64,000 nt of DNA from an uncultured Deefgea sp. (GTDB taxonomy: Bacteria; Pseudomonadota; Gammaproteobacteria; Burkholderiales; Chitinibacteraceae). The notes under the pieces were generated by a model. The model saw only the letters and a list, made by a program, of their open reading frames with translations, ran no database searches and was not told the origin of the DNA. The stretch is from positions 29,798 through 93,797 of the forward strand of contig NZ_CAMTIA010000006.1 in the NCBI RefSeq assembly GCF_947072475.1. The letters run 5' to 3'. A program made the position numbers and the translations under genes. How positions within the stretch are numbered: the first letter of the stretch is position 1; each line of letters begins with the position of its first letter. This document shows, piece after piece, positions 41,179 through 49,476 of the stretch.

Positions 41179-41227
41179 GGGTATTTAACTGCAGAGCATA
41201 TGAAATAAAGCCTACAGTTAAATACCC
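41179..41227. repeat. 49-bp inverted-repeat element, copy 3 (best paired)
   Basis: GGGTATTTAACTG is the exact reverse complement of CAGTTAAATACCC (13 bp), with a 23-bp A-rich middle. It fills the gap between the convergent fbp and haemoglobin genes. No T run follows on either strand, so it is not a textbook terminator. Confidence 0.85.
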
Positions 41228-41234
41228 ATAAAAC

Positions 41235-41633
41235 CTACTGATTTCGCATGAAATCAGCTGTTTTCATAAACGACTCTTCTAAATGCTCGCGCAAATCGCT
41301 ATTCATCGGCACCTCAGCCAAAGCCTGCAACATACACAACATCCATTGATCGCGTTCTGCCTCACCAATGGCAAACGGCATATGCCGCCCGCGCAAACGT
41401 GGGTGGCCATATTTCTCAATAAATAATTGCGGTCCACCGAGCCAGCCCGATAAAAAATCATAAAATCGTTCACGAATCTGCGTGGTATCAGCATGATGCA
41501 TCGCATGCACCCCCGCCGCACGTGGATCACTCGCCATAATGTCGTAAAAGCGATCAACCAATTGCCGCAAAATCGCCGGACCACCAAGTAACTCATACGG
41601 CGTCATTGCCTGCACTGCGGCGCTGTCAGTCAT
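41235..41633 (-). CDS. Group II truncated haemoglobin
   Basis: A 132-residue 2-on-2 haemoglobin. Visible: [23 protein letters not shown] (helices A/B with the B10 Tyr in VDRFY), [24 protein letters not shown] (E helix) and [28 protein letters not shown] with proximal His and the group II Trp at G8. Such proteins bind O2/NO and may act in nitrosative or oxidative stress. Its ATG overlaps the end of purT by 8 bp (ATGACTGA), so it is cotranscribed and probably translated by coupling. Confidence 0.92.
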   Translation of the reverse strand: MTDSAAVQAMTPYELLGGPAILRQLVDRFYDIMASDPRAAGVHAMHHADTTQIRERFYDFLSGWLGGPQLFIEKYGHPRLRGRHMPFAIGEAERDQWMLCMLQALAEVPMNSDLREHLEESFMKTADFMRNQ

Positions 41634-42831
41634 GATTCACCTCCACTGGCTGCACACAGCTGGCGGCTAATTTGGCGCGCTGCCGCGCTTGCTCAACATC
41701 CACGCCACTGGCGAGCGCCACCCCCATTCGGCGGCGAACAAAGGCTTCTGGTTTACCAAACAAACGTACATCGGCCGTCGGCACCGCCATGGCCTGCGCC
41801 ACACCATCAAAGGCAACGCCAACCGCATCTACGCCGCCATAAATCACCGCACTCGCGGCGGGCGAGCGCAAACTCACATCCACTGGCAAGCCTAAAATCG
41901 CCCGCGCGTGCAATTCAAATTCTGAATATTGCTGACTTTGCAGTGTGACCAAACCGGTATCATGCGGTCGCGGGCTGACTTCACTAAACCACACCGCACC
42001 GCCCTTCACAAAGAGCTCAACGCCAAACAAACCACGACCACCCAAGGCGGTGGTTACCTTCTCGGCGATGTCTTGCGCGCGAGATAGCGCCAACGCCGAC
42101 ATCGCTTGTGGCTGCCAGCTCTCAACATAATCGCCACTCACTTGCACATGGCCAATCGGTTGGCAAAACTGTGTTTCAATCTCGCCACCAACGGCGATGG
42201 CGCGCACCGTCAGCAGCGTAATTTCATAATCAAAATCAACAAAGCCCTCAACAATCACGCGGCCATTTTTGACTCGACCCCCACTGGCAGCATAATCCCA
42301 AGCTGTCACGACATCTGCTGGCGTTTTGAGTAGCGACTGCCCTTTACCACTAGACGACATCACGGGTTTAACCAAGCAAGGAAAACCGATTTCAGCCACC
42401 GCCGTTTGCAACTGCACCAAGCTGTCGGCAAATCGGTATGACGACGTGGCCAAGCCTAAATCTTCTGCCGCCAAGCGGCGAATCCCTTCGCGATTCATCG
42501 TCAAATGCGTCGCGCGCGCCGTTGGAATCACCGTCGCCAAGCCTTCCGCCTCAATCGCTAACAAAGCATCGGTCGCAATCGCTTCGATTTCAGGCACAAT
42601 CCAGTGTGGCCGCTCTAACTCAACCACGGCACGCAGCGCTTGGCCATCGGTCATATCGATGACATGACTACGATGGGCCACTTGCATGCCAGGCGCATTG
42701 GCATAGCGATCCACCGCAATCACTTCCACCCCTAAGCGCTGAAAAGCGATAATCACTTCCTTACCCAATTCACCCGCACCCAATAACATGACCTTGCTGG
42801 CGCTAGGCGTTAATGCCGTACCCATTCTCAT
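41626..42831 (-). CDS. purT: Formate-dependent phosphoribosylglycinamide formyltransferase PurT
   Basis: ATP-grasp enzyme that formylates GAR with formate in purine synthesis. 401 residues, full length. Visible: [31 protein letters not shown] (N-terminal preATP-grasp), [19 protein letters not shown] (ATP loop), [43 protein letters not shown] (Mg ligands). The ATG at 42831 is used; MGTALT two codons later is an alternative. It precedes the truncated haemoglobin gene. It complements PurU at 37.3 kb. Confidence 0.96.
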   Translation of the reverse strand: MRMGTALTPSASKVMLLGAGELGKEVIIAFQRLGVEVIAVDRYANAPGMQVAHRSHVIDMTDGQALRAVVELERPHWIVPEIEAIATDALLAIEAEGLATVIPTARATHLTMNREGIRRLAAEDLGLATSSYRFADSLVQLQTAVAEIGFPCLVKPVMSSSGKGQSLLKTPADVVTAWDYAASGGRVKNGRVIVEGFVDFDYEITLLTVRAIAVGGEIETQFCQPIGHVQVSGDYVESWQPQAMSALALSRAQDIAEKVTTALGGRGLFGVELFVKGGAVWFSEVSPRPHDTGLVTLQSQQYSEFELHARAILGLPVDVSLRSPAASAVIYGGVDAVGVAFDGVAQAMAVPTADVRLFGKPEAFVRRRMGVALASGVDVEQARQRAKLAASCVQPVEVNHD

Positions 42832-43002
42832 CTCATTCCCTTTTTCTGCTGCGCGAACAGATCGCTAGATTATCGACTCACCCTGTCAGCTTACCATTGC
42901 TGGGATATCCCGTTTTAGCCGAGCACAATATTTATGCTCATTACCCAAGCTCGCCGCCACATCGCAAATCGTATTCCACTGCAGATTTTTGATTGAAAGC
43001 AT

Positions 43003-43051
43003 AGGTATTGCTCGATAGCGCAATTAAATAAAAGCTTAGCGAGCAATACCT
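43003..43051. repeat. 49-bp inverted-repeat element, copy 4
   Basis: AGGTATTGCTCG pairs perfectly with CGAGCAATACCT; the pairing extends two bases outward on each side (ATAGG / CCTAT). The middle is A-rich (AATTAAATAAAA). It sits between purT's 5' end and the livF terminator, i.e. after livF's terminator in the livF reading direction. Confidence 0.82.
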
Positions 43052-43059
43052 ATTGGCAA

Positions 43060-43087
43060 TAAAAAATCCCAGCCGCAGCTGGGATTG
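43060..43087 (-). terminator. Intrinsic terminator of the livHMGF operon
   Basis: On the minus strand AATCCCAGC-TGCG-GCTGGGATT is followed by a T run (TTTTTT), 22 bp after the livF stop. Confidence 0.93.
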
Positions 43088-43108
43088 ATTCAAAACACCT
43101 GCAACGCA

Positions 43109-43834
43109 TTATTCACCCAGATACGCTTGCTGAACTTTTTCATTGGACAATAAAGCCGCCGCATCATCGCTAAAAGTGACTTTGCCCGATTCCATCACAT
43201 AGCCCCGATTGGCAGTTTGCAAGGCTAACTTGGCATTTTGTTCTACCAACAACATCGTCACGCCTTCGGCCGCCACCATGCGAATAATCTCAAAGATTTT
43301 TTGCACAATAATCGGCGCCAAGCCCATAGACGGTTCATCAAGCAATAACAACTTAGGTCGGCTCATTAAAGCGCGGCCCATCGCCACCATTTGCTGCTCG
43401 CCACCAGACAGCGTGCCTGCCAGCTGCTTATAACGCTCTTTCACGCGTGGAAACAATTGATAAACACGCTCTAGGTCATTGGCTATTTGCGCCTTATCAT
43501 CGCGCCAATAAGCGCCCATCAACAGGTTTTCTTCCACCGTTAAGCGGCCAAAAATACCTCGCCCTTCTGGCACCATCACTAAACCATGACGAACATAATC
43601 ATGCGCTTCGATTTTGGCTGTCGATTGATTTTTAAATAAAATCTCGCCACCAGCAGGTTTGACCATGCCCATTAAAGTTTTTAAGGTGGTGGTTTTACCC
43701 GCCCCATTGGCGCCAATCAAAGCCACTAATTCGCCTTCTTTGACTTCAAGATTAATGCCTTTTACCGCATGAATCCCACCATAAGCGACCTTTAAATCTT
43801 TCACTTCTAATAATGTATTCGCTGACGCTGTCAT
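43109..43834 (-). CDS. livF: Branched-chain amino acid ABC transporter ATPase LivF
   Basis: Second ATP-binding subunit of the LIV-type importer. 241 residues with Walker A GANGAGKTTTLKTLMG near residue 37, signature LSGGEQQMVAMGRAL and Walker B LLLLDEPSMGLAP, followed by VEQNAKLAL. Start overlaps the livG stop (ATGA). Last gene of livH-livM-livG-livF, terminated by a strong hairpin. Confidence 0.95.
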   Translation of the reverse strand: MTASANTLLEVKDLKVAYGGIHAVKGINLEVKEGELVALIGANGAGKTTTLKTLMGMVKPAGGEILFKNQSTAKIEAHDYVRHGLVMVPEGRGIFGRLTVEENLLMGAYWRDDKAQIANDLERVYQLFPRVKERYKQLAGTLSGGEQQMVAMGRALMSRPKLLLLDEPSMGLAPIIVQKIFEIIRMVAAEGVTMLLVEQNAKLALQTANRGYVMESGKVTFSDDAAALLSNEKVQQAYLGE

Positions 43835-44601
43835 TCTGGTGCCACCCCTAAATACGCTTCGATCACTTTTGGATCGTTTTTAACGAGCTCAGGAATCCCC
43901 TCAGCAATTTTTTTACCGTAATCGAGCACCGCAATCCGATCGCACAAGCCCATCATTAATTTCACATCATGTTCAATCAATAAAATGGTCACGCCATCAT
44001 CACGAATTTTTTCCATGAGTTTTTTTAAATCATCGGTCTCTTTCGGATTCATCCCCGCAGCCGGTTCATCCAGCGCCAACAATTGCGGGTTCGTCGCCAA
44101 AGCGCGCGCAATCTCCAATCGGCGTTGATCACCATACGATAAATTCCGTGCCAACTCCTCGGCTCTATCGGCAATACCAACATAAGCAAGTAAGGTTTCC
44201 GCTTTGAGCGTAATCGCTGCCTCTTCAGCACGCGCTTTGGGTGGGCGAAATACTGCACCAATCACGCCAGTGTGGGTTCGAACATGTTGACCGACCATGA
44301 CGTTTTCTAAGGCGGTCATATTGGCAAACAAACGGATATTCTGAAATGTGCGTGCAATACCCGCCTCGACGACGACATTGGGTTTTTTACGAAACAAATC
44401 TTTGCCGTTAAACGTAAATTGCCCTTCATCGGGCTGATACAAGCCCGTCAGCACATTAAATAGCGTGGTTTTACCTGCCCCATTGGGGCCAATCAAACCG
44501 TAAATTTCACCCTTATTGATCGACAAAGCCACACCAGATAATGCATGCAATCCACCAAAGCGCTTATTGATGCCACTGATACTTAATAAAACCTCAGTCA
44601 T
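43831..44601 (-). CDS. livG: Branched-chain amino acid ABC transporter ATPase LivG
   Basis: First ATP-binding subunit, 256 residues. Starts MTEVLLSISGINKRFGGLHAL (ATG overlapping the livM end); the track's 10-residue extension is rejected. Walker A IGPNGAGKTTLFNVLTG, Q-loop IARTFQNIRLFANMTALENVMVG (LivG type), signature LSYGDQRRLEIARAL (D in place of the usual G, as in this family) and Walker B LLALDEPAAGMNP are seen. Confidence 0.95.
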   Translation of the reverse strand: MTEVLLSISGINKRFGGLHALSGVALSINKGEIYGLIGPNGAGKTTLFNVLTGLYQPDEGQFTFNGKDLFRKKPNVVVEAGIARTFQNIRLFANMTALENVMVGQHVRTHTGVIGAVFRPPKARAEEAAITLKAETLLAYVGIADRAEELARNLSYGDQRRLEIARALATNPQLLALDEPAAGMNPKETDDLKKLMEKIRDDGVTILLIEHDVKLMMGLCDRIAVLDYGKKIAEGIPELVKNDPKVIEAYLGVAPE

Positions 44602-45763
44602 GATTGCGCTCCGCGTCTTGCAAACTGTCATTTTCTTGTTGCGAAATGGTTTTCGTTTTCGGGGCCAACTCAGCTCGGCGCTGTTTCGATGGCCACAGGC
44701 CAGCAGGTCTAACCAGCATGATCACAATCATTGCCAAACCAAAAATCAACATCCGTAAGTTTTCTGGATCAACCACCTTGCGGCCCACTAGCGCTTGCTG
44801 CAATGGATTAATCACGTCACGCAAAATTTCTGGCGTAATCGAGACAATCACCGCGCCTAAAATCACCCCAGGAATATTGCCCATCCCGCCCAGCACCACC
44901 ATGGCCAACACCATGATCGACTCCATCAAGGTAAACGACTCGGGTGATACAAAGCCTTGGAAGCTGGCAAATAAAGCCCCGGCTACACCACCAAAGCTCG
45001 CGCCCATGGCAAACGCCAATAGTTTAACGTTCCGAGTATTAATCCCCATCGCATTCGCGGCGATTTCATCTTCACGAATCGCCACCCATGCCCGGCCAAT
45101 TCGCGAGCGCTGTAAACGCATCGAAACAAAAATAATGAAAAAACACATTGCGAGAATCAGGTAGTAATACAAATGAATTTTCTCAAAACTAACACCCAAA
45201 AATTCAATTGGACGACCCAAATCGTAACCGGCAAATTGCACCGCCGGAATATTGTTAATCCCTTGTGGGCCATTGGTAATATTGATCGGACGATCTAAGT
45301 TATTCATGAAAATCCGAATAATCTCACCAAAACCCAAGGTCACAATGGCTAAATAATCACCGCGTAATTTCAATGTTGGCGAGCCCAACAATACGCCAAA
45401 CACCCCTGCGACAAACGCCGCAATCAGCATCATGACAAAGAAATTAGGTTGGAATAACCACTCTGGAATCACCGCCTGCAAATGCGGTGAATTGAGTAAG
45501 GCAAAGGTATAAGCGCCAACGGCATAAAACGCGATATAACCCAGATCGAGCAAACCGGCGTAACCCACCACAATATTGAGCCCTAAAGCCAACATAATGT
45601 AGAGCAAAGCAAAATCCACCGCCCTGAGCCATGAATTGCCACTTTCAAAAAAGTGGCCCAATGCCCAAGGCAAAATCGCTAACACCACGGCAATCACGCC
45701 CAGCACCAGCGTTGTTTTTAAGTTATTGGCACGAAATTCGGCGCTATTGATTGTACTTGTCAT
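44594..45763 (-). CDS. livM: Branched-chain amino acid ABC transporter permease LivM
   Basis: Inner-membrane permease of about 389 residues with about nine hydrophobic helices, first near VLGVIAVVLAILPWALGHF. Family segments: GYAGLLDLGYIAFYAVGAYTFALL, LKLRGDYLAIVTLGFGEIIRIFMNN, and RSRIGRAWVAIREDEIAANAMGINTRNVKLLAFA (EAA-like ATPase contact loop). The ATG at 45763 is preferred because AGGTG lies five bases upstream; the track uses a GTG two codons earlier. The C-terminus is a charged tail. Confidence 0.93.
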   Translation of the reverse strand: MTSTINSAEFRANNLKTTLVLGVIAVVLAILPWALGHFFESGNSWLRAVDFALLYIMLALGLNIVVGYAGLLDLGYIAFYAVGAYTFALLNSPHLQAVIPEWLFQPNFFVMMLIAAFVAGVFGVLLGSPTLKLRGDYLAIVTLGFGEIIRIFMNNLDRPINITNGPQGINNIPAVQFAGYDLGRPIEFLGVSFEKIHLYYYLILAMCFFIIFVSMRLQRSRIGRAWVAIREDEIAANAMGINTRNVKLLAFAMGASFGGVAGALFASFQGFVSPESFTLMESIMVLAMVVLGGMGNIPGVILGAVIVSITPEILRDVINPLQQALVGRKVVDPENLRMLIFGLAMIVIMLVRPAGLWPSKQRRAELAPKTKTISQQENDSLQDAERNHD

Positions 45764-45775
45764 ATTCACCTCGGC

Positions 45776-46705
45776 TTAAGCACGTTCTGCAACGCGTTCA
45801 CCCATCAAACCTGAAGGGCGGAACACCAAGACTAGAATTAAAACGACAAATGCCAGAATGTCTTTGTAATTACTGCCAAGGACTCCGCCAGTTAAATCAC
45901 CGAGATAACCTGCACCCAAGCTTTCAATCACACCCAGTAATAAGCCGCCCAGAACAGCGCCACCTAAATTACCAATGCCACCGAGCACTGCGGCAGTAAA
46001 GGCCTTCAAACCAATCATAAAGCCCATATACGCGTGCGCTTGATCATAATTGGCGGCGACCATCACACCAGCCATCGCCCCCAAAGCCGAACCGATCACA
46101 AACGTCATTGAAATAATATGATTGACATTCACCCCCATTAATTTTGCTACTTCTGGGTTTTGTGCTGTGGCACGCATCGCGCGGCCCATTTTGGTTTTTT
46201 CAATCAGAAAATACATGCCTGCCATCAGCAGCAAAGTCAAAACCACAATCGCCACTTGAACTTGCGTAATCGAAGCGCCGCCAATGCTATACACCTCGGT
46301 CGGCAAAATCGCTGGGAACGGACGATAGTTACGACCCCAAATCAGCATCGCCAATTGTTGCAACACAATCGACACACCAATCGCAGTAATCAACGGCGCC
46401 AAACGAGGAGCACGGCGCAAAGGCCGGTAGGCTACTTTTTCAATGGTGTACCCAAGCACCATCGACACCGGTATCGCCATCAGTAAGCCAACCAACAACA
46501 GGGCCGGCCCCGATAAATTAAAATGATGTCCTAATAAGAAATTGATGCAGGTGATCGTCACCATTGCACCAATCATCACCACTTCACCATGCGCGAAATT
46601 AATCAATTGCATGATGCCGTACACCATGGTGTACCCCAAAGCAATCAGCGCATAAATGCTACCGATTACCAACCCATTAATAATTTGTTGGAGAAAAATA
46701 TCCAC
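45776..46705 (-). CDS. livH: Branched-chain amino acid ABC transporter permease LivH
   Basis: Permease of 309 residues, GTG start (MDIFLQQIINGLVIGSIYALIALGYTMVYGI). About eight hydrophobic helices; the contact loop KTKMGRAMRATAQNPEVAKLMGVNVNHI is present. First gene of the operon in this window. The periplasmic binding protein (LivJ/LivK) is not in the window; it is presumably elsewhere. The leader holds a small inverted repeat (CGAAAC/GTTTCG). Confidence 0.95.
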   Translation of the reverse strand: MDIFLQQIINGLVIGSIYALIALGYTMVYGIMQLINFAHGEVVMIGAMVTITCINFLLGHHFNLSGPALLLVGLLMAIPVSMVLGYTIEKVAYRPLRRAPRLAPLITAIGVSIVLQQLAMLIWGRNYRPFPAILPTEVYSIGGASITQVQVAIVVLTLLLMAGMYFLIEKTKMGRAMRATAQNPEVAKLMGVNVNHIISMTFVIGSALGAMAGVMVAANYDQAHAYMGFMIGLKAFTAAVLGGIGNLGGAVLGGLLLGVIESLGAGYLGDLTGGVLGSNYKDILAFVVLILVLVFRPSGLMGERVAERA

Positions 46706-46739
46706 TGCAGGCCCGTCCCTAAAAAGACTATTCGTACAA

Positions 46740-46755
46740 CGAAACGCGTGTTTCG
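46740..46755. promoter_or_regulatory. Inverted repeat in the livH leader
   Basis: CGAAAC-GCGT-GTTTCG, 35 bp upstream of the livH start. It could be an operator half-site pair or a small leader hairpin. No regulator is identified. Confidence 0.3.
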
Positions 46756-46949
46756 CCGTTTTATTTATCCATGCTACGTATCAGTAACCACCAAATTCTA
46801 CCGTAACAGTTTGGATAACGTGAAAATTACCTGTTTGTGGTGATGCGGAATACTGCGGTTTTCCCTAGCTCTCCATGCTTACGGATTATTACACTTTCGT
46901 TATTAATGACGTCATCATGTTGGTTTGCCATGTATTGACAGCGCTAATG

Positions 46950-46998
46950 GGGTATTCATAAGCAGGCCATTACTCATATGGGCGGCAGCGATATACAT
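46950..46998. repeat. Possible degenerate copy of the 49-bp element
   Basis: It begins GGGTATT and 49 bp later ends ATACAT. Only four end pairs remain, but the unpaired bases conserved in other copies (CA at 14-15 and CA at 19-20) match. It ends in CAT like the diverged copy at 17 kb. Confidence 0.35.
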
Positions 46999-47033
46999 CG
47001 TTAATCGTGCCAAACACCATCACAATCAATCAA

Positions 47034-47062
47034 CATAAAAAAACCGCCCATCGGGCGGTTGA
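47034..47062 (-). terminator. Intrinsic terminator after argD/astC
   Basis: On the minus strand AACCGCCC pairs with GGGCGGTT around GAT, followed by TTTTTT. Confidence 0.92.
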
Positions 47063-47084
47063 GTATTAATTTAGCGATGACGTG

Positions 47085-48299
<1,215 letters not shown>

Positions 48300-48341
48300 T
48301 TAAAAATCAAATCAGCGATGACTCGATGATAAACTAAGACG

Positions 48342-48488
48342 ACGCCAGCGGGATATGCGGAGTAAGCGTATAAAAATAAACACTGTGTTTTTATACGCGC
48401 TATTGACGCTTGGTGTTCCGCCGCGCTGGCGTGATTTTCGTGGCGAATCAAGCATTGTCTTCGCGAAAATAACCGCCGCTACGAAAAC
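48342..48488. repeat. Complex intergenic palindromic repeat (REP/MITE-like)
   Basis: A nested palindrome: outer arms ACGCCAGCG / CGCTGGCGT (48342-48350 and 48424-48432) and inner arms GCGTATAAAAA / TTTTTATACGC (48366-48376 and 48388-48398), with partial pairing between. A second, weaker hairpin region follows (TTTTCGTGGCG against CGCCGCTACGAAAA). The unit lies between ybcH and argD. A 70-residue track ORF runs through it and is probably spurious. The form suits a repetitive extragenic palindrome or miniature transposable element. Confidence 0.6.
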
Positions 48489-48501
48489 GCCCTGCCCGCC
48501 G

Positions 48502-49476
48502 CTATTGACGGTGAATTGGGCCATGTAGCGATTCTATTTTGCAATCGGAATTCGCAATACCCAACATGGACTCACTTAACTGATTGAGTGAAAAATACAC
48601 CGTTGGCGAATACCCTGTTGCAGCACACCAAACGGCTTTTCTTTGCTGGACCTCAGACACGTTAGCAGGACAAAAACGCTGTGCCTTAGCGCTATCTTGC
48701 TCGGTAAATACCTCTAAAATGCCGCTCCACTGTTGCCGTGGCAGCGCAGCATTCACCGCACTTAGATAGGAGGCCGTCGCTGGCTGCGGTTTACGCAATA
48801 CGCCTTGCCCGCCTTGCACCATCCATTGAATACCAGTTTGCTGCTGTAATGAGCGCAGCATTTCTGCGTATTCTTTGGGTGGACTAAACCCGCCAAAAAA
48901 AGAGCTCGCGTACACCGGCAAATCAGGTCGTAACGCCTTTAAATCCCGCGAAATAGCTTGATAATGCCGCATCAACATTGCTTGTCTAGCTGGCGTTCGC
49001 CAATTCAAATCATCAATTTCTTCGGGAAGATACCAACCAATTATTTTCACCTTTGATTGCACGATGATTTTTTTGGCCTCAGCAAGACTCAATTCACGCA
49101 AACCTGACAAATACGCCTCTAATTTATTATCGGGCAAATCAAGTGCTTTAAAAAAACTCGGGTCGGAGTACAGACCCATGATGTAACTACGATGCCCATT
49201 CAGCAGCAAACGATTATGCAACCAGCCCGAGCCATCACTGGGCCAAAATTCAGCCTGCCCACTGCGACTCCATTGCAACAGCACAATCCCAAAACCCTGC
49301 GCATCTAACTGCCGATTAATTCGGCGTGCGTTGGCCGGAGTGACTTCAGACTGACTTTGCCACGGTTGCAAGATCACTGTTTTAACCGCCGGTTCTTGGC
49401 AGGAACTAGCCAATAACTCGGCACTCAATACTAACGTCGATACAGCCCATATCCATTTCAATGTGTAACGCTCCAA
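48502..49476 (-). CDS. ybcH: DUF4434-like periplasmic protein of the nfr locus (YbcH-like)
   Basis: A 324-residue exported protein; the signal segment is about KWIWAVSTLVLSAELLASS, then a Cys that is not in a perfect lipobox. The mature part resembles TIM-barrel glycoside hydrolase-like DUF4434 proteins: ILQPWQSQSEVTPANARRI, IIGWYLPEEIDDLNW (two Glu, candidate acid/base) and VYASSFFGGFSPPKEYAEML. In E. coli ybcH lies beside nfrA in the same relative order. It may process or bind the nascent glycan; activity is not shown. Its start overlaps the nfrA end by 19 bp, so it is in the same operon. Confidence 0.75.
   Translation of the reverse strand: MERYTLKWIWAVSTLVLSAELLASSCQEPAVKTVILQPWQSQSEVTPANARRINRQLDAQGFGIVLLQWSRSGQAEFWPSDGSGWLHNRLLLNGHRSYIMGLYSDPSFFKALDLPDNKLEAYLSGLRELSLAEAKKIIVQSKVKIIGWYLPEEIDDLNWRTPARQAMLMRHYQAISRDLKALRPDLPVYASSFFGGFSPPKEYAEMLRSLQQQTGIQWMVQGGQGVLRKPQPATASYLSAVNAALPRQQWSGILEVFTEQDSAKAQRFCPANVSEVQQRKAVWCAATGYSPTVYFSLNQLSESMLGIANSDCKIESLHGPIHRQ

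Larger units (their letters stand above)
46706..47084. other. 379-bp intergenic region between argD and livH
   Basis: Contains the argD terminator, a degenerate 49-bp element and a leader inverted repeat for livH (all listed). No coding feature is supported; the 84-residue ORF reading forward into this region overlaps livH on the opposite strand and has no family features. Confidence 0.6.

Noticed and set aside
48312-48524. 70-residue minus-strand ORF between ybcH and argD
   Set aside because: It lies almost wholly within the nested palindromic repeat; its Arg/Ser-rich translation reads like a repeat, not a protein.
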